Below are positions 8,678-17,263 of a stretch of DNA of 64,000 nt, piece after piece. A model generated the notes under the pieces. The model was not told the DNA's origin and ran no database searches. It worked only from the letters and a program-made list of their open reading frames with translations. The position numbers were made by a program, and so were the translations under genes. The stretch comes from Streptomyces katrae. GTDB lineage: Bacteria > Actinomycetota > Actinomycetes > Streptomycetales > Streptomycetaceae. How positions within the stretch are numbered: the first letter of the stretch is position 1; each line of letters begins with the position of its first letter. Location of the stretch: assembly GCF_000717655.1 (NCBI RefSeq), contig NZ_JNZY01000003.1:186001-250000 (forward strand). Reading direction: 5' to 3'.

Positions 8678-9709
8678 ATGGCGCTCACGCTCTACGTCGA
8701 CACCGCGCGCTGGCGTGCGCACCAGAAGCAGATCCAGGACCAGTTCCCCGGGATGATCCCGGTCTGCAAGGGCAACGGCTACGGCTTCGGCCACGAGCGG
8801 CTGTGCGAGGAGGCGACCCGGCTGGGCGCCGACGTCCTGGCCGTCGGGACCACGTACGAGGCCGCCAGCATCAAGGACTACTTCGGCGGCGACCTGCTCG
8901 TCCTCACCCCGTTCCGGCGGGGCGAGGAGCCGGTGCCGCTGCCGGACCGGGTGATCCGCTCGGTGTCCTCGCTGGACGGGGTCCGCGGCCTGGTCGGCGC
9001 CCGCGTGGTCATCGAGTGCATGAGCTCGATGCGCCGCCACGGCATCTCAGAGCAGGACCTGGGCCAGCTGCACTCGGCGATCGAGGACGTGCGGCTGGAG
9101 GGCTTCGCCCTGCACCTGCCGCTGGACCGCCCGGACGGTTCGGACGCCGTCGAGGAGGTCATCGGCTGGATGGACCGGCTGCGCGCGGCCCGGCTTCCGC
9201 TCCACACCATGTTCGTCAGCCACCTGCGGGCCGAGGAGCTGGCGCGGCTGCACCAGCAGTTCCCGCAGACCCGCTTCCGGGCGCGGATCGGCACCCGGCT
9301 GTGGCTGGGCGACCACGAGGCAACCGAGTACCGCGGCGCCGTCCTGGACGTCACACGCGTCGCCAAGGGCGACCGGTTCGGCTACCGGCAGCAGAAGGCG
9401 GCTTCCGACGGCTGGCTGGTCGTGGTCGCCGGCGGGACCTCGCACGGGGTGGGCCTGGAGGCCCCCAAGGCCCTGCACGGCGTGATGCCGCGCGCCAAGG
9501 GCGTGGCCCGGGCCGGTCTGGCCACCGTGAACCGGAACCTGTCGCCGTTCGTGTGGGCGGGCAAGCAGCGCTGGTTCGCGGAGCCCCCGCACATGCAGGT
9601 GTCGATCCTGTTCGTGCCGTCGGACGCCCCCGAGCCGAAGGTCGGCGACGAGCTGGTGGCGCACCTGCGCCACACCACCACGCAGTTCGACCGGGTGCTC
9701 GACGCCTGA
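8678..9709 (+). CDS. Alanine racemase-like PLP protein (fold type III), substrate unknown
   Basis: A 343-residue protein starting MALTLYVDTARWRAHQKQIQ. The N-terminal TIM-barrel motif PVCKGNGYGFGH matches the racemase pattern VVKANAYGHG and supplies the PLP lysine K31. RIGTRLWLGD resembles the RiG..lyG phosphate-binding element. The C-terminal beta domain has VVVAGGTSHGVGLEAPK where alanine racemases have the GYaDGy motif with the second catalytic tyrosine, so that residue appears missing. It may be a non-canonical racemase, decarboxylase-like enzyme or PLP-binding protein. It follows femX, hinting at cell-wall amino acid metabolism. Confidence 0.8.
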   Translation: MALTLYVDTARWRAHQKQIQDQFPGMIPVCKGNGYGFGHERLCEEATRLGADVLAVGTTYEAASIKDYFGGDLLVLTPFRRGEEPVPLPDRVIRSVSSLDGVRGLVGARVVIECMSSMRRHGISEQDLGQLHSAIEDVRLEGFALHLPLDRPDGSDAVEEVIGWMDRLRAARLPLHTMFVSHLRAEELARLHQQFPQTRFRARIGTRLWLGDHEATEYRGAVLDVTRVAKGDRFGYRQQKAASDGWLVVVAGGTSHGVGLEAPKALHGVMPRAKGVARAGLATVNRNLSPFVWAGKQRWFAEPPHMQVSILFVPSDAPEPKVGDELVAHLRHTTTQFDRVLDA

Positions 9710-9713
9710 CCGG

Positions 9714-11174
9714 TCAGTCCTTGCGGGCCATGCCCCACTCGACCCGCTGTCCCTCCGAGGGCGCCGCATCCTGCGGCGCCCTCGCGGCGTCCGACAGCGC
9801 GAACACGTCCTCGGCCCCGTCCAGGACCCCTCCCGACGGGTCGTCCGACCCGTCGCGGCGTACGACGTCCCGCTCGGGCATCAGGATGTCGCGCACGACC
9901 ACCACGCACAGGTAGAGGGTCGTCAGCAGGTGGGCGGCGATCGCCAGCTGGTAGCCCTCCACGGGCAGGCCCTGGTGCTTGTCCCCGCTGGTCGTGTAGG
10001 CGAGGTACAGCCAGATCCCGAGGAAGTACACGACCTCGCCGGCCTGCCAGATCAGGAAGTCCCGCCAGCGCGGCCTGGCCAGCGCCGCCAGCGGGATGAG
10101 CCACAGCACGTACTGCGGCGAGTAGACCTTGTTGGCCAGGATGAAGGCGGCCACGACCAGGAACGCCAGCTGGGCGAAGCGCGGGCGGCGCGGGGCGGTC
10201 AGCGTCAGCACTCCGATGCCCGCGCACAGCAGCAGCGTCAGGCCCGTCGCGTACGTGTTGGCGTCCTCCAGGGGGTTCCCGGAGCGCTGGGAGATGAGCA
10301 GCCACACGGACCCGAAGTCGATCGGCCGTTCCTGGCTGAACGTGTAGAACTTCTTCCAGCCGTCCCAGGCGTAGATCATGACCGGCAGGTTCACCACGAG
10401 CCAGGAGACGGCCGCGCCGAGGGCGGCGGAGCCGAACGCCCGCCACTTCCCGGACCGCCAGCACAGCACGAACAGCACGCCGAGCAGCAGGACGGGATAC
10501 AGCTTCGCCGCGGTGGCCAGGCCGATGAAGACGCCGAAGAGCACGGTCCGGCCGCGGGACCACATGAGCATTCCCGCGGCGGTCAGGGCGATGGCCAGCA
10601 GGTCCCAGTTGATCGTCGCGGTGAGCGCGTAGGCGGGCGCCAGGGCGAAGAGCAGCGCGTCCCAGGGCCGGCGGTGGTGGGTCCGTGCGACGCACACGGC
10701 GATGACCGCGGCGCAGGCCATCAGCATCCCCGCGTTGACCATCCAGTACATCTGCTCGCGGTGCTGCATGGAGCCGCTGCCGGGGGTCAGCCAGGAGGCG
10801 ACCTCCATGAAGAGCCCGGTGAGCACCGGGTACTCCAGATACTCCATGTCGCCGGGGAGCCGGTCGAAGTAGGGCGTGAGTCCGTCGGCGAAGCCCCGTA
10901 CGGCGAAGAGGTGCGGGATGTCGGAGTAGCAGGCGTGCGTGTACTGCGAGCCGGCTCCGCGGAACCACGCCCAGTCGTAACAGGGCAGCTTCTGCACCAT
11001 GCCGAGCGCGAACAGTCCGAGGGCGACGAGGACCACGACGCGCACCGGGGTCAGCCAGTGGCCGCCCAGCCGGGCGTAGCGGCCCATCGGGCCGCCGAGG
11101 AACTCGCTGCCTGCCGTGGCGACGTCGTCCTGCCGGGTGGGCAGTACGGGCCGCTCCTCGTGCACCTTGGTCAT
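9714..11174 (-). CDS. Polytopic membrane glycosyltransferase (GT87-like)
   Basis: A 486-residue membrane protein with a ~45-residue soluble N-terminus and about ten hydrophobic segments. The extracytoplasmic region with DGLTPYFDRLPGDMEYLEYP resembles the GT87/GT-C family of polyprenyl-phosphate-dependent mannosyltransferases, which decorate proteins or lipids. The start ATG 11174 (MTKVHEERPVLPTRQ) is chosen over an upstream in-frame ATG for its compact leader. It ends 4 bp from the racemase-like gene (convergent) and lies just downstream of the class A PBP on the same strand. Confidence 0.75.
   Translation of the reverse strand: MTKVHEERPVLPTRQDDVATAGSEFLGGPMGRYARLGGHWLTPVRVVVLVALGLFALGMVQKLPCYDWAWFRGAGSQYTHACYSDIPHLFAVRGFADGLTPYFDRLPGDMEYLEYPVLTGLFMEVASWLTPGSGSMQHREQMYWMVNAGMLMACAAVIAVCVARTHHRRPWDALLFALAPAYALTATINWDLLAIALTAAGMLMWSRGRTVLFGVFIGLATAAKLYPVLLLGVLFVLCWRSGKWRAFGSAALGAAVSWLVVNLPVMIYAWDGWKKFYTFSQERPIDFGSVWLLISQRSGNPLEDANTYATGLTLLLCAGIGVLTLTAPRRPRFAQLAFLVVAAFILANKVYSPQYVLWLIPLAALARPRWRDFLIWQAGEVVYFLGIWLYLAYTTSGDKHQGLPVEGYQLAIAAHLLTTLYLCVVVVRDILMPERDVVRRDGSDDPSGGVLDGAEDVFALSDAARAPQDAAPSEGQRVEWGMARKD
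9756..9784 (+). terminator. Terminator-like hairpin inside the 3' end of the GT87-like gene
   Basis: A perfect 13-bp GC stem with a 3-nt loop, 46 bp beyond the racemase-like stop. The two genes converge with a 4-bp gap, so the terminator serving the + strand would have to lie within the opposing coding sequence. Confidence 0.5.
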
Positions 11175-11261
11175 GCGCTCATCCTGCCGTACGGGGCCGG
11201 ACATCCGGGAGGGCCGCCGCACCGTGTGCGACGGCCCTCGCCGGAGAGGAGGGGGAGTGGG

Positions 11262-13844
11262 TCAGCCCGAGGTCCCGACCGTGCTCCCCCAGCTGGTTCC
11301 GCCCGGGCGGCCCGGTTTGCCCGATGGCGTCGGAGACGGTGATCCGCTGGACCCGCCGGTACCGCCGCTGGTGGTGCCGCTGGTGGTGCCGCCGCTGGTG
11401 TCCGGGATGCAGTACAGCTCCCACGGCTTGCAGCTCGGCTTGCCGCCCCTCGACGGGCTGGGGGAGACCGGCGGCGAGGAGCTCGCCGACGGCGAGGGCA
11501 TCGACGGGGACGGCGAGGGGAAGAAGGAGGGGCTCGGCGAAGGGGCGCCCGAGGCGTCCGCGGTGACGCCGATCTTGTCCGCCTCCGGGAACTCCTTGAC
11601 CGGCGTGCCCTTGAGGGCTTCCTTCATGTACTCGGTCCAGATCGCGGCCGGGATGTCGCCACCGTGGATGGAGTCGACGCCGCCCACGCCGTTCATGGAG
11701 ATCAGCTTCTTGTCCGCCGAGTTCGGGTCGGTGCGGAACAGGGCGACCGAGGTGGACAGCTCCGGCGTGTAGCCGACGAACCAGGCCGACTTGTTCTTGT
11801 CGGTGGTTCCGGTCTTGCCCGCGGCGGGCCGGTTGAAGCCGAGCTTCCTGACCTTGGTGCCCGTGCCGTTCTCGACGACGTTCTGCAGGACCTTGGTGAT
11901 GTTGTCGGCGATGGCGTTGTCCATCGCCCGCTGCTCCTTGGGGGCCCCGAAGCCGGGCAGCTCCTTGCCGTCCTTTTCGACGCGGGTCACGGAGAACGGC
12001 TCGCGGTGGGTGCCGGAGGCGGCGAAGGTGGCGTAGGAGTCGGCCATGCGGATGGCACTCGGGGTCGAGGTGCCGAGGGCGAACGAGGCGTCGTTGTTCG
12101 GGTTCATCGAGTCCTTGAGGATGCCCGTGGACTCGGCGACCTCCCGGACCTTGCTGTGGCCCACATCGAAGACGAGCTGCGCGAACGGCACGTTGATGGA
12201 CTTCTCCATCGCCTCGTTGAGGGTCACGTATCCGTAGGGGTAGGTGCTCTCGTTCTTCTGCTTGAACGGCTTGCCGGACGCGTCCATCAGCGGCTTGCCG
12301 TCACGGTTGTTGATCACCGTCAGGTCGTTCGCGTTGTACTTGCTGTCGGCCGAGATGCCCCGGCCGCTCGAGTTCTGGGTGCCGTATTGCATCGCGGCCG
12401 CCAGGACGTACGGCTTCCAGGTCGATCCGACCGGGACGCCGATGGTGTTGGCGTTGTTGCTGAAGTACTTCTTGTCCATGCCCGGGCCGCCGTACAGGGC
12501 CACGATCGCTCCGGACTTCACGTCCACGGAGGCCGCGCCGAACTGCACGAAGGTGTCGTACTCGGGCCGGGCCTTCTCGTCCAGGAAGTCGTTGCGGGTG
12601 TCCTCGACGGCCTTGACCAGTGCGTCCACCTTCGGCTTCTGGAAGGTGGTCTTGATCTGGTAGCCGCCGCGGGCCATCTCGTCGGCCGTGATGCCCGTGA
12701 CCTTCATCACGTACTGCTTGGCCGTCTCGACCAGGTAGCCGGTCTGCCCGGACAGGCCACGGGCCTGCTCGGAGTCGACGATCTTGGGGAACTCCTTGAA
12801 CTGGTCCCGCTCGGCCTTCGGCATCCGCTTCACCGCGACCTCGCGGTCCAGGACCCAGGCCCAGCGCTCCTTGGCCCGCTCGGTGTTCTTCTCGGGGGTG
12901 GCCGCGGCACCGATGCCGCCGTCCGGGTTGTAGAGGTTGGGGCCCTTGAGCACGGAGGCGAGGAAGGCGCTCTCGGAGGGCGTGAGGTCCACGCAGTCCT
13001 TGCCGAAGTAGGCCCGCGCGGCCGCCTGGATGCCGTACGCGTCCCGGCCGTAGTACGCGGTGTTGAGGTAGCCCGCGAGGATCGTGTCCTTCTCCTCGGA
13101 AACACCCAGCTTTATCGAGATGAAGAGCTCGGTGACCTTGCGCTTGAGCGTCTGGTCGGAGTCCAGGTACGTGTTCTTCACGTACTGCTGGGTGATGGTC
13201 GAGCCGCCCTGGGTGGAGCCGCCCTTGGCCATGTTCCACACGGCCCGGGCGATGCCCATCGGGTCGACGCCCTTGTCCGTCTCGAAGGACTCGTTCTCGG
13301 CGGCGATCACGGCGCTCTGCATCGACTTGGGGATCTTGTCGATGGGCACGATCTGCCGGTTCATCGAACCGCCGGTGGCCACCATCTGGGAGCCGTCTTC
13401 CCAGTAGAAGACGTTGTTCTGCGCCTGGGCCGCCTTGTTCGGGTCGGGTGTGTTCACCGACGCGATGCCGATGCCGGCCCCTGCCGTGATGATCGCGAAG
13501 AAGCCGAGGGCCGTGCCGCAGACCAGCTTCCAGGACGGTACGAAGCGCTGCCAGCCTGCCTTGTCGGAGCGCGGGTAGTTGATCAGCCGCTTGTCCGGGC
13601 GGCCCGAACCGCGGCCGGCGGGGCCGGCGGTGCGTCCACGGCCTCCGGATCCACGAGGGGCAGCCCGGCGTGCCCCGGCACGGCCTCCGGGGCCGGGCGG
13701 CTCTGCGTACGGTCCGCTGGGTGACGCAGTGGGGACGTCACGTGCGGGCCCGGCGCCCCGGCCAGGGCGCTGCTGGGCGGCCCGGCGGGCCGCGGCACGT
13801 CCGCCGCCCTCGGGCTGCGGCGGTTTGCGGCGGTGCTCGCTCAT
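11262..13844 (-). CDS. Bifunctional class A penicillin-binding protein (transglycosylase/transpeptidase)
   Basis: An 860-residue class A PBP that polymerises and cross-links peptidoglycan. It has a ~100-residue Arg/Pro/Gly-rich cytoplasmic tail, a transmembrane segment at about 106-129, a GT51 domain (catalytic Glu in AAENESFETDKG near residue 183; GGSTITQQYVKN), and a transpeptidase domain with STWK (SxxK), SIN (SxN) and KTGTTD. The C-terminus ends in a long Pro/Ser/Gly tail with PSPSPSFFPSPSPS-type repeats, probably spanning the wall. The ATG at 13844 has a GAGGAG upstream. The GT87-like gene follows 87 bp downstream. Confidence 0.94.
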   Translation of the reverse strand: MSEHRRKPPQPEGGGRAAARRAAQQRPGRGAGPARDVPTASPSGPYAEPPGPGGRAGARRAAPRGSGGRGRTAGPAGRGSGRPDKRLINYPRSDKAGWQRFVPSWKLVCGTALGFFAIITAGAGIGIASVNTPDPNKAAQAQNNVFYWEDGSQMVATGGSMNRQIVPIDKIPKSMQSAVIAAENESFETDKGVDPMGIARAVWNMAKGGSTQGGSTITQQYVKNTYLDSDQTLKRKVTELFISIKLGVSEEKDTILAGYLNTAYYGRDAYGIQAAARAYFGKDCVDLTPSESAFLASVLKGPNLYNPDGGIGAAATPEKNTERAKERWAWVLDREVAVKRMPKAERDQFKEFPKIVDSEQARGLSGQTGYLVETAKQYVMKVTGITADEMARGGYQIKTTFQKPKVDALVKAVEDTRNDFLDEKARPEYDTFVQFGAASVDVKSGAIVALYGGPGMDKKYFSNNANTIGVPVGSTWKPYVLAAAMQYGTQNSSGRGISADSKYNANDLTVINNRDGKPLMDASGKPFKQKNESTYPYGYVTLNEAMEKSINVPFAQLVFDVGHSKVREVAESTGILKDSMNPNNDASFALGTSTPSAIRMADSYATFAASGTHREPFSVTRVEKDGKELPGFGAPKEQRAMDNAIADNITKVLQNVVENGTGTKVRKLGFNRPAAGKTGTTDKNKSAWFVGYTPELSTSVALFRTDPNSADKKLISMNGVGGVDSIHGGDIPAAIWTEYMKEALKGTPVKEFPEADKIGVTADASGAPSPSPSFFPSPSPSMPSPSASSSPPVSPSPSRGGKPSCKPWELYCIPDTSGGTTSGTTSGGTGGSSGSPSPTPSGKPGRPGGTSWGSTVGTSG

Positions 13845-14025
13845 CGAACGACTACTCCTCGGGCAGGCGAGTGGCCTGGAAGCGGCAGGTGAATTCCGGT
13901 TCCCCCCGTTGTCATGGCCCACAGACTACGCACGCTCAAAACCCGAACAGTGCCGAAGTTCACCCCAAATCAGGCAACTCGCCTGGTACGAATTGGTGAT
14001 GTGACGCCGGTCACCACCTCGCCCC

Positions 14026-14054
14026 TTGTCGCCGGAGACGGCCCGCTCTATCGT
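14026..14054 (+). promoter_or_regulatory. padR-ino1 promoter
   Basis: -35 TTGTCG (14026-14031), 17-bp spacer, -10 TATCGT (14049-14054). The predicted start near 14061 falls within the palindrome at 14059-14077. Confidence 0.5.
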
Positions 14055-14058
14055 CTGG

Positions 14059-14077
14059 ATGTATCGAGCCGATACAT
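14059..14077. promoter_or_regulatory. Probable PadR operator
   Basis: Arms ATGTATCG and CGATACAT around a 3-bp centre. PadR-family repressors typically bind inverted repeats with ATGT/ACAT ends. It overlaps the predicted transcription start of padR-ino1, which suggests autorepression of the operon. Confidence 0.6.
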
Positions 14078-14117
14078 CAGCTCGGCATAAAAACTCAGAT
14101 GTGAAGGAGGCAGGCGG

Positions 14118-14720
14118 ATGAGCAGGCGCTCAGGCATCCTCGAGTTCGCCGTCCTCGGCCTCCTTCGCGAATCCCCCATGCACGGGTACGAGCTCCGCAA
14201 GCGGCTCAACACCTCGCTGGGGGTGTTCCGGGCGTTCAGCTACGGAACGCTCTACCCCTGCCTCAAGACGTTGGTAGCCAACGGCTGGTTGATCGAAGAA
14301 CCGGGCAACGCCCCGGAAGACGCTCTCGCTACTTCACTCGCAGGGCGCCGAGCCAAGATCGTCTACCGGTTGACGGCTGCAGGTAAGGAGCACTTCGAGG
14401 AGCTCCTGTCCCACACGGGCCCCGACGCCTGGGAGGACGAGTCCTTCGCCGCCCGCTTCGCCTTCTTCGGTCAGACCGAGCGAGAAGTACGCATGAGGGT
14501 ATTGGAGGGCCGTCGCAGCCGGCTCGAGGAGCGCTTGGAGAAGATGCGCGCCTCACTCGCGCGTACGCGGGAGCGCCTCGACGACTACACCCTTGAGCTG
14601 CAGCGGCACGGAATGGAGTCCGTGGAGCGCGAAGTGCGCTGGCTGAACGAGCTCATCGAGAGTGAGCGGGCGGGACGGGATCAGAGACGACCCGGTCCGC
14701 CCGACGAAACTGCAAAGTGA
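14118..14720 (+). CDS. PadR family transcriptional regulator
   Basis: A 200-residue protein: winged-helix domain at residues ~5-95 ([20 protein letters not shown], typical of PadR), then a C-terminal coiled-coil dimerisation arm rich in E/R/L. The ATG is preceded by GAAGGAGG. It lies 49 bp upstream of ino1 on the same strand. The inverted repeat at its own transcription start suggests it represses itself and ino1. The inducer cannot be told from sequence. Confidence 0.9.
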   Translation: MSRRSGILEFAVLGLLRESPMHGYELRKRLNTSLGVFRAFSYGTLYPCLKTLVANGWLIEEPGNAPEDALATSLAGRRAKIVYRLTAAGKEHFEELLSHTGPDAWEDESFAARFAFFGQTEREVRMRVLEGRRSRLEERLEKMRASLARTRERLDDYTLELQRHGMESVEREVRWLNELIESERAGRDQRRPGPPDETAK

Positions 14721-14741
14721 GGCCTGCATCTCGCAGGCCTC
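14719..14741 (+). other. Intergenic hairpin between padR and ino1
   Basis: A 9-bp perfect stem (GAGGCCTGC / GCAGGCCTC) with a 5-nt loop, beginning at the padR stop codon and ending 28 bp before the ino1 start. It could attenuate read-through or protect the ino1 mRNA 5' end. Confidence 0.5.
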
Positions 14742-14769
14742 GTCCGAGAACAAACAGGGAGCAACCGGA

Positions 14770-15852
14770 ATGGGTTCGGTTCGCGTAGCCATCGTCGGCG
14801 TGGGCAACTGCGCCGCCTCGCTGGTGCAGGGCGTCGAGTACTACAAGGACGCCGACCCGGCGGCCAAGGTCCCCGGTCTGATGCACGTCCAGTTCGGCGA
14901 CTACCACGTGCGTGACATCGAGTTCGTCGCCGCGTTCGACGTCGACGCGAAGAAGGTCGGCCTCGACCTCTCGGACGCCATCGGCGCCAGCGAGAACAAC
15001 ACCATCAAGATCTGCGACGTCCCCAACAAGGGCGTGACCGTGCAGCGCGGCCACACCCTGGACGGCCTGGGCAAGTACTACCGCATGACGATCGAGGAGT
15101 CCGCCGAGACCCCGGTCGACGTGGTCCAGATCCTCAAGGACCGCGAGGTCGACGTCCTGATCTGCTACCTGCCGGTCGGCTCCGAGGACGCGGCGAAGTT
15201 CTACGCCCAGTGCGCCATCGACGCCAAGGTCGCGTTCGTCAACGCCCTCCCGGTCTTCATCGCCGGCACCAAGGAGTGGGCGGACAAGTTCACCGAGGCC
15301 GGTGTCCCGATCGTCGGCGACGACATCAAGTCGCAGGTCGGCGCCACCATCACGCACCGCGTGATGGCGAAGCTGTTCGAGGACCGCGGTGTCCGTCTCG
15401 AGCGCACCATGCAGCTCAACGTCGGCGGCAACATGGACTTCAAGAACATGCTCGAGCGGGACCGCCTCGAGTCGAAGAAGATCTCCAAGACGCAGGCCGT
15501 CACCTCGCAGATCCCCGACCGTGAGCTCGGCGAGAAGAACGTCCACATCGGCCCGTCCGACTACGTCGCGTGGCTCGACGACCGCAAGTGGGCCTACGTC
15601 CGCCTCGAAGGCCGCGCCTTCGGCGACGTCCCGCTGAACCTCGAGTACAAGCTCGAGGTCTGGGACTCCCCGAACTCCGCCGGTGTCATCATCGACGCCC
15701 TGCGTGCCGCGAAGATCGCCAAGGACCGCGGCATCGGCGGTCCGATCCTGTCGGCCTCGAGCTACTTCATGAAGTCCCCGCCGGTGCAGTACTTCGACGA
15801 CGAGGCCCTGGCCAACGTCGAGAAGTTCATCAAGGGCGAGGTCGAGCGCTAA
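14770..15852 (+). CDS. ino1: Inositol-3-phosphate synthase
   Basis: A 360-residue enzyme converting glucose 6-phosphate to 1L-myo-inositol 3-phosphate with NAD, the first step toward mycothiol and phosphatidylinositol. The Rossmann motif [16 protein letters not shown] is at residues ~5-20, and [12 protein letters not shown] and the lysine-rich catalytic segment follow. It has the short actinobacterial length. AGGGA lies 9 nt before the ATG. It is the second gene of padR-ino1; a 19-bp hairpin terminator follows. Mycothiol links this gene to the thiol-redox genes downstream. Confidence 0.95.
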   Translation: MGSVRVAIVGVGNCAASLVQGVEYYKDADPAAKVPGLMHVQFGDYHVRDIEFVAAFDVDAKKVGLDLSDAIGASENNTIKICDVPNKGVTVQRGHTLDGLGKYYRMTIEESAETPVDVVQILKDREVDVLICYLPVGSEDAAKFYAQCAIDAKVAFVNALPVFIAGTKEWADKFTEAGVPIVGDDIKSQVGATITHRVMAKLFEDRGVRLERTMQLNVGGNMDFKNMLERDRLESKKISKTQAVTSQIPDRELGEKNVHIGPSDYVAWLDDRKWAYVRLEGRAFGDVPLNLEYKLEVWDSPNSAGVIIDALRAAKIAKDRGIGGPILSASSYFMKSPPVQYFDDEALANVEKFIKGEVER

Positions 15853-15898
15853 GTCGCCCTCCCGGTGTCTTCGGACACCTGGTCTTCGACTGTTCTTC

Positions 15899-15939
15899 CG
15901 CGGAGGGTCCCCGGGCAATGTGCCCGGGGACCCTCCGCG
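15899..15939 (+). terminator. ino1 terminator
   Basis: A perfect 19-bp GC-rich stem with a 3-nt ATG loop, 46 bp after ino1 and 18 bp before the MFS start. Confidence 0.88.
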
Positions 15940-15957
15940 TATGTGACCCTTGCCCTC

Positions 15958-17250
15958 ATGCCTGTCGTACGTGATCTGCGCGTACTCCTGCGCCTGAGGG
16001 ACTTCCGCAACCTGCTCGCCGTACGGCTGCTCTCCCAGGCGGCGGACGGCGTGTACCAGGTGGCGCTCGCCACGTACGTGGTGTTCTCCCCGGAGAAGCA
16101 GACCTCGCCCGCGGCCATCGCCTCGGCCATGGCGGTCCTGCTGCTGCCCTACTCGGTGATCGGCCCCTTCGCCGGGGTGCTGCTCGACCGCTGGCGGCGC
16201 CGGCAGGTCTTCCTCTACGGCAACCTGCTGCGGGCACTCCTCGCGTGCGGCACCGGCGTGCTGATCGTCGCGCACGTCCCCGACTGGCTCTTCTACGCCT
16301 CGGCCCTCTCGGTGACCGCCGTCAACCGCTTCGTCCTGGCCGGGCTCGCCGCGTCCCTGCCCCGCGTCGTAGGCCCCGCACAGCTGGTCACCGCCAATTC
16401 GCTCTCGCCCACGGCCGGGACGCTCGCGGCGGTCGCCGGCGGCGGGCTCGCCTTCCTCGTCCAGCTGCTGGCTTCCGACTCCAACGCCGTGGTGGTGCTG
16501 CTCGGCGCCGCGCTCTACCTGTGCGCAGCCCTGGTCTCGCTGCGTCTGGCCGTGGGGCTGCTCGGACCGGACCACCCTGCCGGACAGGTCCACCCGTCGG
16601 TCGCCGAGGGGGTCGCCCTGACCGTCCGGGGCATGGCCGAAGGGCTGCGGCACCTGGCCTCCCGGCGCGAGGCAGCCCAGGCGCTCACCGCCATGACCCT
16701 GATGCGCTTCTGCTACGGGGCCCTGTTCGTGACGCTGCTCATGCTCTGCCGCTACTCCTGGTCGAACACGGAGTCCGGCGGTCTCGCCCTGCTGGGCATC
16801 GCGGTCGGCGTCTCCGGAGCCGGATTCTTCACGGCCGCCCTCGTCACCCCCTGGCTGGTGGGCCGGCTGGGCACCCGCGGCTGGATCACGGCCTGCTCCG
16901 CAGGGGCTGCCGTCCTGGTGCCGCCCCTCGGACTCTTCTTCAAGCCCGGCCCGATGCTGGTCGCAGCCTTCGTGCTCGGCCTCGCCACCCAGGGCGCCAA
17001 GATCTCCACCGACACGGCCATCCAGTCCCATGTGGACGACGACTACCGCGGCCGCGTGTTCTCCGTCTACGACGTGCTCTTCAACATCGCGTTCGTGAGT
17101 GCGGCCGCCGTGGCGGCACTCATGCTCCCCCCGGACGGGCAGTCCGTCGCGCTGATCGTGAGCGTGGCCGTCCTCTACGCGCTGACGGCGTTGTACCTGA
17201 AACGACGGGGCGATGTTTCACGTGAAACATCGCCCCGCGCGGACGTGTGA
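15958..17250 (+). CDS. MFS transporter
   Basis: A 430-residue major facilitator with about 12 hydrophobic segments. The start ATG 15958 (MPVVRDLRVLLRLRDFRNLL) fits the family N-terminus LLRxRDFRxLLAxRLLSQ; the longer frame runs through the ino1 terminator and is rejected. The cytoplasmic loop LLDRWRRRQV between segments 2 and 3 is typical. The substrate is unknown. The last residues encode DVSRETSPRADV because a parS site lies in the coding end. It converges with cca, 13 bp apart. Confidence 0.87.
   Translation: MPVVRDLRVLLRLRDFRNLLAVRLLSQAADGVYQVALATYVVFSPEKQTSPAAIASAMAVLLLPYSVIGPFAGVLLDRWRRRQVFLYGNLLRALLACGTGVLIVAHVPDWLFYASALSVTAVNRFVLAGLAASLPRVVGPAQLVTANSLSPTAGTLAAVAGGGLAFLVQLLASDSNAVVVLLGAALYLCAALVSLRLAVGLLGPDHPAGQVHPSVAEGVALTVRGMAEGLRHLASRREAAQALTAMTLMRFCYGALFVTLLMLCRYSWSNTESGGLALLGIAVGVSGAGFFTAALVTPWLVGRLGTRGWITACSAGAAVLVPPLGLFFKPGPMLVAAFVLGLATQGAKISTDTAIQSHVDDDYRGRVFSVYDVLFNIAFVSAAAVAALMLPPDGQSVALIVSVAVLYALTALYLKRRGDVSRETSPRADV
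17215..17228. other. parS site (perfect, inside the MFS gene)
   Basis: The core sits in a 22-bp perfect palindrome (17211-17232). It is read in frame as DVSRETS in the cytoplasmic C-terminal tail of the MFS protein. Confidence 0.92.
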
Positions 17251-17263
17251 GACGCCGGCCGCA

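Noticed and set aside
14653..17031. Long - strand open frame (about 792 codons) opposite ino1 and the MFS gene
   Set aside because: Shadow frame that also runs through the ino1 terminator; composition is Arg/Gly/Glu low complexity.
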